DNA of 64,000 bases, taken from the NCBI RefSeq assembly GCF_954871325.1, contig NC_088775.1, positions 80,887,561-80,951,560 of the forward strand, given 5' to 3'. The translations under genes were made by a program, and so were the position numbers. The notes below the pieces were generated by a model, which saw only the letters and a list, made by a program, of their open reading frames with translations, had not been told where the DNA came from and searched no databases. Numbering within the stretch: position 1 is the stretch's first letter; each line of letters opens with the position of its first letter. Positions 1 through 12,545 of this stretch are shown here, one piece after another. This DNA comes from Gordionus sp. m RMFG-2023. Taxonomy: Eukaryota > Nematomorpha > Gordioida > Chordodea > Parachordodidae.

Positions 1-34
1 TTATCAATATGTTTTATTTAAATCTTGCAATTAG

Positions 35-112
35 AAATACCAGACATACCATTACCACTCCATCTCCATGGGAAAACCAATGATGAGTTAGCTACAAAAT
101 CATCAAATGATG
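35..112 (+). CDS. Possible symmetric mini-exon, unknown gene
   Basis: A 78-nt open stretch lies between an acceptor (ttgcaattag before 35) and a donor (gtatat from 113). Read in phase 1 it encodes about 26 residues beginning xIPDIPLPLHLHGK and ending KSSND. The next candidate exon (164-229) has the same phase and the same last 22 bases including the donor, so the two look like a duplicated exon. The gene would extend left of the window. No family is recognised. Short AT-rich open stretches arise by chance, so this rests on the repeated splice-site context only. Confidence 0.3.
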
Positions 113-163
113 GTATATATTCTAAATTATTTATAATTTCTAATATTTTTTAATTAAAAATAG

Positions 164-229
164 AAACATTATGTGTTACAAAAGCATGTGAGCTATCAGT
201 TGATTTGGCTGGAAAATCATCAAATGATG
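164..229 (+). CDS. Possible symmetric mini-exon, duplicate of the preceding one
   Basis: A 66-nt open stretch follows an acceptor (ttaaaaatag before 164) and ends at a gtatag donor from 230. In phase 1 it encodes about 22 residues, xTLCVTKACELSVDLAGKSS then ND. Its end (AAAATCATCAAATGATG plus GTATA) is identical to that of the exon at 35-112. Length is a multiple of three and phases are 1-1, so it could be skipped without a frame change. No continuation is seen downstream before the transposon, and function is unknown. Confidence 0.3.
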
Positions 230-385
230 GTATAGTATTTATTTTAATTCCATTTTTTTATTTGTAAATTATACTATTTTCATTTTGAGTTATTAAAATT
301 TTGCAATGTACGATATTTAGTTATAATTTTAAAGTTAGTCATTTTTTTGTGTTATTTTGCAAAAGGTAGTACATTATAAGTCAAA

Positions 386-848
386 CAGAGTTGAGCAGTA
401 TTGAAAACTTGTATCTACAATACAAACAGAGTTGGGCAGGCCCTCCAGAAAAATAATCTAGATACAGATTTGTTGTGAAAAAATGAATCTTAGATACAGA
501 TGATTTATCATTACCAATTAAACTAGAATAGTTTATAATATACAGTTTTTATTATTTATTTGTGAAGAACATAATTATTTTCTTAAAATCTTTTGTATAT
601 ACAATCTTGGGCAGCTTATAATATTTAGGAACTTATTTTCATAATTTAAATATTACTACCTTCTTCACTTCCATGAGTGTAAATCATCCTACAAATATAA
701 AAATATTAATTAAAATTGATAATGATATTCTATAGTAATTTCCTTCTACTTGTATCTGTCTTTAAATTTTTATTAAGAAACTTTGATATCTATCTGAGAT
801 ACATTTTTTATAATCCAGATTTTTTTCTTGTGCTGCTCAGCTCTTAAC
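386..848. repeat. MITE-like element with CAGAGTTGGGCAG-type ends
   Basis: The left end reads CAGAGTTGAGCAGTATTG and the right end, reverse-complemented, reads AAGAGCTGAGCAGCAC. A second internal CAGAGTTGGGCAG occurs near 425. The stretch 640-760 (tcatcctacaaatat, gataatgatattctat) is matched at 19253-19400, next to another CAGAGTTGGGCAG end, so this is a dispersed family. There is no coding capacity and no clear target duplication. The TIR style resembles hAT non-autonomous elements. It appears to sit inside or beside the hAT element that follows. Confidence 0.45.
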
Positions 849-898
849 ATTGAAATTCATATTGAAATATATCATTTAAAATCTAAAAAAAAATATAG

Positions 899-3228
899 AA
901 ACACCACACCGTTCTCAAAAAGATGTTTCACTTTACTTAAATTTTCATTTTAAAAATGATAATGAAAAATTGTTAGCTGTTGAAAATATTTGGATACCTG
1001 ACAAATGTTATAAATTTCCATTGCCCTTGGGCAAAAGAAATTTAACCTTTCAAGCATCCTGGCTTAACAAATATAAGTGGCTTGCTTACTCAGCCGATGA
1101 AAAGGGCGCATTTTGTAAAGTTTGCGTCATATTTTCCCCAAGATATGCTGGAAATGGGTTACAAAAACTCAAAACATTGGTAAGTCAGGTGTACATAAGA
1201 TGGAAAGATGCGCTCGAAAATTTTAATTATCATCAAAAAAATAAATATCATCTTAATTCCTATGAGATAATGGATTCTTTAAAAGAAATCTCAATGAATC
1301 AAAAGATATCAATATCCAATGTATTGAATAAAAAAAATTTTGATATTGTTACAAAAAATCGATCAAGAATAATTATAATTATTGATGCTGTCATTTGGTT
1401 AGGGAGGCAGGGCTTGGCGTTAAGAGCTCATAGGATATCTCCTGGCCCCCTAACACTTACATCCCCTTCTCACAATGAAGGAAATTTCAAGGAATTATTG
1501 AAATTTTTATGTAATAATAATGACAACTACCTAAAGCTTTTTGAAAGCTCCTCTAAAAATGCTACTTACCTAAGTCCCACTATTCAAAATGAAATAATAT
1601 CAATATGCAATCAGTTTATATTAAAGGAAGTTTCTTCAAAAGTCAAAGCATCACCATTTTTTAGTGTTTTGGCGGATGTAACTTCCGATATTGGTAATAT
1701 TGAACAACTATCCATAGCAATAAGGTTTATTGATATGGAATCAGGTAATTATAAAATGAAGGAACTATTTGTTCAATTTATTGAATTAACTGACATTAAG
1801 TCAGAAACGATTGCTAATCAAATTATTAAATCACTTCAAAACCTGGATTTAAATTTAAATCTACTGAGAGGCCAAGGGTACGATGGAGCTCCCTCGATGA
1901 GTGGCCATGTTAAAGGGGTCCAGTCAAGAATTAGAGAGCTTTATAGCACAGCTCTTTATGTTCACTGCAGTTCACATTGCCTGAATTTGATGATAACTGA
2001 GGCATGTGAAATTAGAGACATCCGGAACAGTTTACGTAAAAAGATTTTGATTTAATTGAAATTTATTAGATTTTATTATGTATTATAGATATCTTTATAT
2101 AATTTTTATATATTTTTCAAAATTTAGAAACAATATCGTCGGTTTGTGACTTCTTTACCCCACCCAAGAAGAGGGAGATTTTTACCCAAACGTTCGATGA
2201 AATTGATTCAAAAAATTCAAAAAAAATTCAAAAGATTTTGTCCCACAAGATTCATTGAAAGACAACAATCGGTGAAGGTTTTCATCGAGTTATATGAGGT
2301 TATTTTTGCGGCACTGGAATCATACATATTACGCAAAGAAAAAGATTCCGCAAATGCGGAAAATCTTTTACAGGCTATTACGAAGCCTCAATTTTTAATT
2401 TCAATTCAATGTGTTTATTTTTTATTTAATTATACATATGATTTTAGCAAAATGTTACAAAAAATTGATTTGGATTTAAGGGAGGTTATATATAAGGCAA
2501 AGGATATTGTTGAAATATTAACAAATATCAGAGATAATGTGGATGAAAAATTTCAAGAAATATATGAGAAAGTAAAGGAGATCGCTAATATGTTTGGGAT
2601 TGAAATTTTTAAACCTAGAGTAGTTTCTAGACAATCCAATCGCTCAAATATTGATGCATCTACGATTGAGGATTTTTATAAAATTAACATTTTTATTCCA
2701 CTTATTGATACATTTTTATTTCAATTAAAGGAAAGATTTATAAGTCACAATTTTATTTTAAAAAGCTTTTATTTTCTTTTGCCGGTTGAGTCTGAATTGT
2801 TGATTACACTTGAAACGCGAGAGGATATTAAGAACATCTCAGAGTTTTATTCTGATGATTTATTAGGGTCGTATGATAAGTTACTTTGTGATGTCGAATT
2901 TTGGTATAAAAATCTTGGCAGAATAGAATACTCTTTGAGACCAAAAAATGCTTTGCAGGCCCTTTCCATGTGTAATTGCACTTTAGATTCCCTGCCCAAT
3001 ATCAAAACATTGTTTTTTATTTTAGCTACTTTACCGATTAGTACCTGCACTAATGAAAGGTCTTTTTCAACTTTGAAAAGGTTAAAAACCTATTTAAGAA
3101 ATAGCACCGGTGAAAACCGTTTAAATGGATTAGCCCTATTAAATATTTATAAGGAGATTATTCTAGATAAAAATTTGATTCTAGATGAATTAGCCAAATC
3201 TCAGAGAAAAGTAGACCTCTCTTTATAA
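899..3228 (+). pseudogene. hAT transposase, DUF4371/ZMYM-like, with one intron and a frameshift
   Basis: The first part (899-2035) has the N-terminal TTF/ZMYM-like region (WLAYSADEKGAFCKVCVIF, then LGRQGLALRAHR and NEGNFKELLKFL) and the RNase H-like segment SPFFSVLADVTSDIGNIEQL and GQGYDGAPSMSG. A probable 92-bp intron is 2036-2127 (gtaaaa...tttag), after which TISSVCDFFTPPKKRE continues the family pattern. The frame then changes in the A-rich run near 2205-2235 and resumes with RFCPTRFIERQQSV. The C-terminus has the hAT dimerisation motif STCTNERSFSTLKRLKTYLR. One frameshift makes it a recent pseudogene; otherwise it is nearly full length. Open sequence extends upstream of the first Met, so the true start is uncertain. 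Confidence 0.85.
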
Positions 3229-3386
3229 ATTCAAATCATATAATTGTAATATTTTCTTAGTCATAAAATTTTTATATGTAAAACTTAATTATAATGAATT
3301 TTTAGTCATGATATTTTTATACTATATTTAATAATAGTATTGCACCTACAATAAGAATTATTTATATAATATACTCATTTGTATTA

Positions 3387-3765
3387 AATATAACTGTTAA
3401 ATTATATTTTTTTAAATTGCATACAAGAATTACTTATATTTTATTGTAATTTTATTTTTTTAAAATATAGATATTTACAATCAATTTTTAAAATAGTAAT
3501 CTGTATAAAATTTCTAATTTTGAAATTTATTTTTTGTATATAAAATAAACACATAGTTAAATAAAGGGTTTATACTAAATAAAATTGTTAAATTGTATTT
3601 TTTTAGCAAGAATTACATATTTTATTGCAATTTTATTTTTTTAAAATATAGTTTATTTACATTCAATTTTTAATATAATAATCTGTATAAAATTTATATA
3701 TTTTGAAATTTATTTTTTTATATATTATTAAAATAAAAACATAGTTAAATAAATAAAGTTAATAA
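3387..3765. repeat. Tandem duplication, about 190-bp unit, two copies
   Basis: The block beginning ctgttaaattatattttttt near 3394 recurs near 3585 (ttgttaaattgtattttttt) with the same order of sub-blocks (aagaattac, ttaaaatatag, aatctgtataaaattt, aacatagttaaataaa). The two AT-rich units are about 85-90 percent alike by eye. They lie in the 3' untranslated part of the hAT element. Confidence 0.7.
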
Positions 3766-4085
3766 TAAATAAAATCTCTGCAAAATATTGTTATATGCAA
3801 AAATTTAATTAAAATAATTATTTTTAACATAGAATAAGATATATTGAGTTGATCATAAAATTGGAAGGTTTGGGGGGAGGCAAATTTTTTTTACATCGAA
3901 TAGATTGAATTAATATACAATTTACTAAACATTGATAACATTTTCAAAATTATGCTTTCAGTCGCTTATTAATTATAAATTTGGCAAAAATTTTAATTCT
4001 AAAAAGAGGGTTTGGGGGCGAAGCCCCTAAAAATTTTCCAACCCCCCCTCCCCCCCTCCATGGATTAATCCTGGCTACGCCACTG

Positions 4086-5199
4086 CATTCTCAGCAAACT
4101 CATGTTCATGCCAATACTATAATAATGCATTCATTGTAAATTAGTGGGTTTTATATTGAATTCATGATCTAAAAAATGACTATTTTATAACTAAATTTTG
4201 ATAGTTAGTAGTAAGTAGAGCTCAAATAATTTAAGTTATTCTTTTTAAAATTCATGAAGGGACTACCATTACAATTAAAAGGGCAAAATTAATAATGTGG
4301 GAATGCTGGATTTTTTTAGGGGATGGGGGGGGGGGTAGGCATTATTTTGAGGGATTAGGCATCCAATGAAAATCTTGAATCTTGTCATGTAGATGCTGCT
4401 CACCTGGTCACCCTTCTTTTTTCCATACGTTTTAGTATTGATATATTACATAAATAAATACTTATTATGTACATTGGAACAAACATTTGGACATCTTTTA
4501 GCGAAATCTCATAGCTTATGCAAAATCTTTCTGGCTAATATATTGAGCGTCGTTTTAAAAAACAGCTTAAATTGAGCATTTAACAACATTAGATAAAAGA
4601 TTCTTTAGAAAAATGTGCAATGCAGAGACATGAAATTTATTTAGTTCAAAAAGTTATATTTTAACTACATTGGTCTAATAACTTTATTGTAAATTGTAAA
4701 CCAAGATAATCACAAAAATGTAATAATCATTTTGATATATAATAATAAAGTGATTAGGAATAGAAATAATAGAAAAAAGAAGTCAGCGATATTAACATTA
4801 TGTCTGTAAATCAAAAAAAATATGTATGTTAAAAAATAATAATATTAAATTTAAATTATATTATTTTATATATTATAATATTCAGATTTAACTTATTTTT
4901 GATTTATTTATAAAAATGTTTAGCAAAAATTTTCTTTATTAAGATCATGAGATAATATAAATATGCTATTTTACAAATGGCTGTGAAATGAATGAAGTTT
5001 ATATAACATTATACACTTGGGTGTTGAGCAGTCTGTGTAATAAATCTATCATCATTATAAACTCATGAGTCATATTAGAGAAATAGAAGAATCGAGCATT
5101 GAAAGGAGTTATTGTTTCATACATGTCAAGAAACATGAAAGTTCATGTGAAACTAAAAATCAGATTCTTGAAATTATAATAATAAAATTGCAGAATATT
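4086..5199. other. Intergenic, no gene seen
   Basis: AT-rich sequence with a G-tract near 4325-4336. Short open frames at 4393-4575 and 5065-5199 show no family motif and no coding-like composition. Confidence 0.5.
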
Positions 5200-5593
5200 A
5201 CATATATGTTAGCGTCAATGTGTTTTTTCCGGAATGTGTTATTTTTTCAACTTTATATCATTTTTTTGAGCACGTTTTTTTTAAATTTAAAAATCTTATT
5301 TACTGGAAATGTATTCTATCTTGTAAATACCTATGCTATGACATGAGTTTCAGACAATTTTTCTACGAACCTTTAAACTAAATATAATTTAGTTTTTCCA
5401 TAGTTTTTTTTATATAAATTACAAATGACTCAAAGGTTTACAGCAAAATTGTCTATAATTCACAAGATAGGCATTCTAAACATGCTGAATCAGATCCATA
5501 AATTCAAAAAAACGCGCTCAAAAAAATGATTTAAAGTTTAAAAATATCACATTGCCCAAAAAAACCCTTTGACGTTAACATAATATATATGTG
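5200..5593. repeat. Long palindromic (foldback) element, copy A
   Basis: The left arm (catatatgttagcgtc... aatgtgttattttttcaac... gagcacgttttttt) is matched in reverse complement by the right arm (aaaaaaacgcgctcaa... aaaatatcacattgccc... gacgttaacataatatatatg). The arms are about 180 bp each with a short loop near 5395. A diverged copy lies at 34679-35010. It has no coding capacity. The structure is typical of a MITE or foldback element. Confidence 0.75.
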
Positions 5594-6036
5594 TCTACAA
5601 AAATATTAAACGAATTATTGGATTATTCGTATTCGATTAGTATTTTCGAATTGAATATTTCCTTATTCAGATAAATGATAAAAACTAAAACAAAAACCTT
5701 TAGATTAGAAATTAAATTCTTTAAAAAATTTTTTAAAAAAAATGAAATATTAAAATGTAAAAAAGTGATATATAGATGTGGAAATAAAGTACAAAAAATA
5801 AAAAGATCCGCAAGGAACAGGTTAATTAATTACTAATAATTTAAAATAATTACGAATAATTTTGAATGTCAGGAATAATTTTGAATATTTATAACAATTT
5901 TGAATAATTTTAAATTATATGAATTAACAAATAATGAAAAAAAATATTCGATAAATAATATATATTTTTATTAGTATTTGATTCGAATGTTCGAATTCGG
6001 ATTGAATATCAAATAACAAATAATTTATTTTAGGTA
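5594..6036. repeat. Degenerate repeat with ATTCGAAT-rich ends
   Basis: Both ends carry attcgattag/ttcgaattgaat and ttcgaatgttcgaattcgg motifs. These resemble the termini of the hAT element at 40538-41773 and the repeat at about 59880-60050 (which shares gatgtggaaataaag-like sequence). It is probably an old non-autonomous relative. Limits are approximate. Confidence 0.35.
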
Positions 6037-9000
6037 TATATATATTATATATTGCTAATCTTAATAATATTTTTCTCTCCAAATTGCCTATTATGTAAAA
6101 ACAAAAACAAAAAAATAACCGCTAGTTCAAAAGCTGTTCTACGCTAAACAAAAATAAGTAACAAAAATAAGTCCAACTATAGGACACGGCCTTACTAATA
6201 GAGAATGAAACAAATATAAGAGATGAACTGAAACTACTTTTATTTTTGATAACGATACCAATCGACAAAAGACTTAATTTCTTTAATTTAATTAGTGTTA
6301 TAAACGATCTAATTTATATTGAATGCAGTCGAGAATAAAATTGGTATTTTATGAGATAAAAAAACATTGTTAACAGCATTCACGAAAGCGTATTTTTTTT
6401 AAAAAAAAGTTTATTCATTTGGCCTTTATATTTTTCAGCAGGCTTCCTTTTATGATTAGTGTATACTTCTATATTATTTTAAATGGTTTATATTTTATCA
6501 TGATTAAATTATATTTATCCGATTTGTTTAATAGGAATGATCTTGGATATAGGCTTCCGCAAAACAAGAAGATTTATAAAACTCATATCATATTTAAAGA
6601 ATATAAACCTAGAATTGGTCCCTCAGGAAAAAAATATGTCAATTCTGAAAAATAGGATTTAGCTACCTAACCAAATAAGTTTTAAATGAAACACAAAACT
6701 GGGGAAGATCAATCATGACAGTTTAGAGCCGTCTGTTAAAAAGTTTTCGACTACCTGCAGACTGACTTCAAAAAATAAAAAGGGGTTGATGCCGCTAAAA
6801 TAAAATCGACTCAATTTGGGTTATAAAAATTGAGCAGGCGGAAAAAAAATGTGATATTATTTATTTGCGCTCACCAAAAAAATATTTGACTTGACTTTAA
6901 TAATAATAAACTAATTTGAAAATTGGTGTCTAAAATGAGTGCTAGTTTTTTTCTTCAATAAGCTTTCAAAATGTGTCCTTAGCTCGTTCTTTATCTTTTA
7001 AAATTTTGAAATAACTATTCTGAATAATGATTTATAGATATCAAAAAATGAGAATAATTACACAATTAAAGCCTATTTTGAATAAGTCATCACTTAATGT
7101 CTATAATTTAGTTAAAGGAAAAAAAAATACTATCTAAACTGCTATTCTAAATATACAGAATTAAGGGAAAAAATAAAGTCAAGGTAGGACGCAGCCTTAT
7201 AGACTTTAAAAAAAAATCTTTCTACATAAGGTTTGAGATAAGTAAACGTTATATTTAAAAAGATATCTTAAATTTGGGAAATCATCATACAAAGATAATA
7301 AATGAAATATATACATAGCATATTTAGAAGAATAACAAGTTACTTTGTAAATAAATGTAACTAGCTACTTAGTTTTTTTTATGCAAAAATATAACTAGTC
7401 ACCTTAATAACACTAATTGTATGTTTATTCTTCACAATACAATAACATTTAAAGTAAAAAACAATAATAAAAAAAAATTAACAACGATTTTCTAATCTCT
7501 TCTAAAATTTTTGGATTATTTTTTTTTCTCTTATCAATTTATGGCTTATAGTAGGCAAAGGCTTTATTTAAATCATTTTTATAAAAATTTAACAGAATTA
7601 TTTTTTTAATTTAAACTAGATTTTTTTTAAAAAAGTGAATTTACAATAACCAAAAATTATAGTTGGATATTAGCATAAACTCAGTGATTATTAATTAGAA
7701 TTCTATGCGATTTGCTAAATAAATTTAATTAATGTATTATTTTTATTATTTAATCATTTTCTTTTAAAATTCCAATTTTTTGAATATATGATAACTAATA
7801 ATTACTGCTCCTATTTTATCAATCGAATATTTCATTCATTTGAATAATATTCAAAAATGTAAATTTAGATTATTGGAAAAAATTTTTATTCAATATTCGA
7901 TTCATTCATATGATTCGGAATTTATAAATAAATATTAATAAAAATTTTCAAAACATTTTTAATCACATTTATCGCATTACCAGTAGACTAAATTAATAAA
8001 ATGATTTGAATTTCCTAATAAATGTTAAGGGTTTTGAAACTACTAGAATAAACAATATATCCTTTAAAAAATCTTTTATTGTTTAATAAATAAAATGCTA
8101 CCATATTTAGATTAGAGGTTGACATGGCCATATCGGGCTGGGCAAAATATTTTTATGAAAATTTCTAAAATTTAAAGCTGCAAATTTATCCCTTTTCCTT
8201 TCATAAAAAAATTATTAATAGTCAGACTGAACAAACCTGTAGAAAATAATTTTATGGACCGGGCTAAAAATAAAAACCATTCCAAAAATTTCCATGGACC
8301 GCGACATAAAATTAAATATAATTAAAATATTTATACTTACAATTTAAGCTTTCTATGATATTTAGATAATTAACAATATCGTAACAGAGGAAAGTAGCAA
8401 GGTCAACATTTATAGAGTCTTTTTAATCTACTATTTAATATCAATTAAATATTTTTGATTGTAAATGAAAGGAGAAAGTTTAGTAAATTTTTTATAAATT
8501 AAACAAAAAAAACCAGGTAGGTTCAAAAAACATATATTCTAATCTTTCGAATAAGCAGATATTAGATCATGCCTTGTGAAAGATATTTCAACGCTATTTA
8601 ATGTATAAATAATATAGTTATCAATTTGTTATGATGTGTAATATAATCTCAAATATATGTCCGCCTTATTTAAAATCTAAGGTATATTTTAAAATCGTTC
8701 GTGTTTGTAAAACAACCTATTTAAATTTAATAAAAATTTAAAAAAATTAAATATGTAATATTATATTTATGTTTTCTGAATTTTTCAAAATAACTGATTT
8801 TTAATGGGTCCGCCAAGAAATATTTATGAAGTCTAAGCAGGACCCTGATAATTAACCCAGTCAATTACTTCTAGTCTACTTGCATATTTTGTCTAACTTC
8901 ATAATGAAGTAAAAAAAAATTATTCCATTTTTTTTGCTGGTCAAAATTCGTGATTATTAAAATGAAAATGAAAGAATAAGAAGAATTACCAAAAGTGATA

Positions 9001-9327
9001 AAAAAAATATTATTTGATTTGAATATATTGATGATGAGAAAATAAAAGAATGATTCATAAATTCATTTCCTTAAGAATATATGCTGCACTAAGAATGCTT
9101 GACATTAAAAACCCTTTATAATTTTTTTAAAAAAAAATTCGTAGTCTCGCTAAATAAAACGTCTCTGCATTTCTATTTCTTATGTCATTACTCATTAGAT
9201 TTACGAGTTAAACACTTATATAGATATTTGATGTGTTATATTATATAACCGTTAAGATTATTTTTTCAAAATATTCTAAAAATAAAACAAATTTTTTTGT
9301 GATACCTTTAATTTCTAGAATTTTAAG
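6037..9327. other. Intergenic, no gene seen
   Basis: Very AT-rich. It contains ggacacggcctta near 6181 and a similar ggacgcagccttat near 7188 (compare ggacacggccat near 54938), and ATTCGAAT-like motifs at 7820-7920. A stretch at 8130-8300 has gggctgggc and gaccgggct motifs, probably old repeats. The short open frame at 6419-6655 lacks any recognisable motif. Confidence 0.45.
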
Positions 9328-12263
9328 ATGTATTTAATATATGGCTTTATCTTGCTACATTTCGTTAACACTCAACTACCTCAATTTATGGACCATAGCC
9401 ATTTTGAATTTTATTTAGGATTGACTAATTATCGACAATTACTTAGTAAAATGGATGCACTGAGAGCCTACAGCACCCTATGGTTGAAGAACTACTTAAT
9501 CGCACTATATTTTAGCCCTTATGATGAAAATTATGTTAGAAGTATGAATAAAACAGATTTATTTCCAAATAATTTTCAAAACATTGGCCCAAATACGTTC
9601 CGGGATTTTTGGGCCTTGGAAGTTTTGATTTTGTCTAGTTGTAATATCGAATATCTCGACCCCGAATTTCTGCAATCATGCTGCGATAAGCTGTCCTTTT
9701 TGGCCTTGAATGATAACAACATAAAAATTATTTCTTCCGAACTTATGGTGACACGAACATCTCCTATGTATATCAAGGGCTTCATGGATGTCAAAATATT
9801 AGTCTCGCATTCTAATCCTTTACTATGCGACTGCGAAAATGCCGCCTTTTTCCATTACGCCATTTCATTAAAGACACTCACATCTACTAGGCTTCAACTT
9901 TTATATGATTCAATCGGAGAGACTTGCTTCACAGACAAAGGTAGAATAGATTAAGCTTTTCTTTCTTTCTTTTTTTCTTTTTTTCCTACTTTCTTTCTTT
10001 TTCATTCTTTCTTATTTTTAATATAAATTGAATAGTATAACTATAAACAAATTTATTTATGTATTTCATCTAAGAAAGTCATTTTTGATAAAAGTGGATA
10101 AGGAATAACCTAATACGCAGACGACTTTACATACATTCTTTTTTTTAGATAGAATTTCTTTCTTTTTCTTTGGTAATTTTGAAATTAGGAATTTTTTAAA
10201 AATTTCTGTTAAAAAGTGAGTTTCCATCCATACCAAGTTGAAAAATATAGAGAAGCACTACTGGAAAAAAAATAATTTTAAATTTAAACGAAATGTATAT
10301 TTAATTATAATGATAACGAAAGTTCATTAGATAATTATTAAATAATGAATAAAATATTTAGAACTCTTGAAAATTGAACTAGTCCATCTTCAGTAATCCT
10401 TCGTTACTCATGAATAAAATGTTATAATTTTATAGGACTGAGCCGATTCGCAAAATTTTTACCAATCCGATCCGTTTTTTTTTTGATATTACTACAAAAC
10501 TGATATGATAAGCGATGCCGATATTTATATTGAGTTTATTTACCATCTATCTTTACCAAAGTCATAAAATAAATTAAGAAATGATTATGTAATTTGTTTT
10601 CTTTTTCCAAAATTTAATAATAAAATTAAAAATATGGGCAATGTTCATTGCTGAATGTAGTGTATTAAACTTCGATTTAGCAGATATTTTAAAAGCTACT
10701 AAATCAAAATTTTCGTAAAAAATTCCTCCAATATCCAAATTTTTTTACCATCTGTGGGCAAAATCTACACGCTTGGGTAATAAATTTTGACTAAAATTAT
10801 GAGTTAACCATTTTTAAAAATCAGCCAAACGAGCCGTTCTACAAGATCAGCTGGATGTGACTTGTTAGATATTTTTAAATCCTTTTCTTATTGCAGATAA
10901 TATTAAAATAATTTATTTTTTTAAAACAATATACAAATGAATTGAATTTTGATTTTATTTCATTAATTTATTATTATTATGAAATTATATACGGAAATAA
11001 AATTATGTATTATAAATAGTGTATTTAATAGGTCAAATGGTCAAATATGGTCATAATCAATTAAATGTTTTTAAGACAATATTAACTTTATTTTGTATAT
11101 ATAAGTAATAGGAATCTATAATATTTTTTAAATTCATTGTCATTCAATAACTAATATTTCTCTTGGGAGAGTTTTGTTCTGATTCATATTCAATATTATC
11201 ATTTTCGTTAATATTTTTTAATTAATAATTTTCCTTGTCGAAATCTTCAATCGATGTTAAGAAAGTTAACCCAAATCGACCAATTCTTCTGAGGAAGAAG
11301 TAGAACTAGGAATTGTTAGTAAAATACCACTTCTCTTAATGGACATGGTAAACAAAGCGCATTCAACTAACGTGAGGTCGGAATCTGATTGTTTCTTATA
11401 GGTTCTGATTTTCAAATAATTTTCTATTAAACATGCTGCTTTTACTTCTGAAATTTAAGATATCACGTGAAATATTTTGATCATCACCACCTTGTAAAAT
11501 GCCTAATTCTTGTATTATATCTACTTTATTAAATTTACTACTAGTAAGATGTTCCCCTTGATATTAGGGACTCAAAAAAATCAGTAATGTGATCATTTCC
11601 AAACATATTTTTAATTTTTTTTCTTCAGATTTTTTTAGAGTAATTGACCGTATTTGACCAGGTCAAATACTGACCGACTTGCCAGGCCTGATTATATATA
11701 CAAATCATAAAATAAGCAAAAAACAATAAAAAATATCGGAGAGGTTTATTTTGAAAATATCGGATCCTAATACCATCCAATATTTAATATCAGTCCTAAT
11801 TTATAATCTATATATTTTTTTAAAATTTCATTATATTCAATGTTATTTGTTTGAAGATCTAACCAATAAGCAAAACTTCATCGAAATGGATTTGGAGGCA
11901 AAGTGTCTAAGAAGTCTAGCCAGTTACAAAATATCCCCTATGAATAAGAACAATTATGAATTTTGGCTGGATAATTCATCGACGACAACCAATGAAACTT
12001 GGCTTGCAGAGGAATCAATTCATGACGCCTTTGATTTCCATTTCTCTCACACCGAGAAAGGTTTTGGGGTTGACGAATTAATTTCCATGATTAAATACAT
12101 TGAAAAGTATTTTGTAGGGGACATTGATCTAGATATAGTCCCGAAATTGATGTATTTGGCCCCTATCGTTAACGTTGTTGTAATTTTAAATATAATATTA
12201 GTCGTCATTTTCTCTATAACTTTAGTCACATATCTTTTTATAAAATGGAAAGATCATAATTAA
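9328..12263 (+). CDS. Leucine-rich-repeat single-pass membrane protein (two exons)
   Basis: Exon 1 is 9328-9940 and exon 2 is 11857-12263. The junction is G|AT (donor gtagaa, acceptor tttgaag), giving about 339 residues. Residues 1-16 (MYLIYGFILLHFVNTQ) look like a signal peptide. Residues about 85-150 hold two leucine-rich repeats (FRDFWALEVLILSSCNIEYL and CDKLSFLALNDNNIKII). Residues about 165-203 form an LRR C-terminal cap (NPLLCDCENAAFFHYAI and a later GETCF). Near the C-terminus there is one hydrophobic span (VNVVVILNIILVVIFSITL), then YLFIKWKDHN and stop. This predicts a type I membrane protein with an extracellular LRR domain, but partners are unknown. The repeat number is low for the family, so 5' exons may be missing: an ag precedes the first ATG. 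The intron carries a hAT remnant. Confidence 0.75.
9941..11029. other. First part of the LRR gene intron
   Basis: It starts with a pyrimidine-rich cttt/ttct microsatellite (9955-10015). It also has a repeat-like patch at 10435-10510 (gactgagccgattcgc, ccaatccgatccg) that resembles degenerate MITE termini. No exon was recognised. Confidence 0.45.
11030..11690 (-). mobile_element. hAT (SERNWS-type) remnant, in the LRR gene intron
   Basis: Reverse-complemented, it starts CAGGCCTGGCAAGTCGGTCA. It then matches the copy at 57143-58425 over the transposase C-terminal region (shared gaattaggcattttacaagg, agaattggtcgattt, atcgattgaagat, aatgataatattgaat). The coding sense is broken in many places. 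It is a plain DNA transposon fossil inside the intron. Confidence 0.7.
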
Positions 12264-12299
12264 ACAAATTTATTCGCGAAGAAATTTTAAATTTTGGAG

Positions 12300-12305
12300 A
12301 ATAAA
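12300..12305 (+). other. Polyadenylation signal AATAAA
   Basis: AATAAA lies 37 bases after the stop of the LRR gene, a normal distance for a short 3' UTR. Such hexamers are frequent in AT-rich DNA, so this is position-based support only. Confidence 0.4.
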
Positions 12306-12414
12306 AATTTCTGTTAAATTTTCTTTTTTTGTAATAGAAAAATATTGAATAACTATGTTTTGGTTAAATATCATGAATATTATACCATAGCAGACTCATC
12401 ATAATCATTTAGAT

Positions 12415-12545
12415 AATAGCTCAACTCAAGGTGTTTAATTGAAGGATTTTTTTAATTGGATAGAATATATTTAAAATTAAACAGGTGTTTGAAGATAAGG
12501 TATAGGATTAAAGGTTTGAGAGATATGAGTTAGGGTTAAAATATA
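12415..12545 (-). repeat. Dispersed repeat, inverted copy of 42475-42635
   Basis: The reverse complement (TTTTAACCCTAACTCATATC... CTGTTTAATTTTAAATATAT... CCAATTAAAAAAATCCTTCA) aligns with 42475-42635 in the PAK intron. It is a short non-coding repeat of unknown class. Confidence 0.6.

Larger units (their letters stand above)
899..4085 (+). mobile_element. hAT element, ZMYM1/DUF4371-type, right end present
   Basis: The transposase at 899-3228 is followed by about 850 bp of AT-rich sequence and a right terminus CCTGGCTACGCCACTG (4070-4085). This is the complement of the CAGTGGCGTAGCCAGG end seen in many ZMYM-type hAT elements. A subterminal hairpin GGGGGCGAAGCCCC lies at about 4015-4028. The matching left end was not found between 1 and 899, so the element either starts outside the window or its left end is lost. 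The 8 bases after the right end are cattctca. Confidence 0.7.

Noticed and set aside
2847-3050. Minus-strand open frame in the hAT transposase
   Set aside because: Shadow of the C-terminal transposase coding strand.
5065-5346. 93-codon open frame
   Set aside because: Most of it lies in the palindromic repeat at 5200-5593, and the first 45 codons have no recognisable motif.
6419-6655. 78-codon open frame in intergenic DNA
   Set aside because: Hydrophobic AT-driven translation, no domain, no trusted splice sites.
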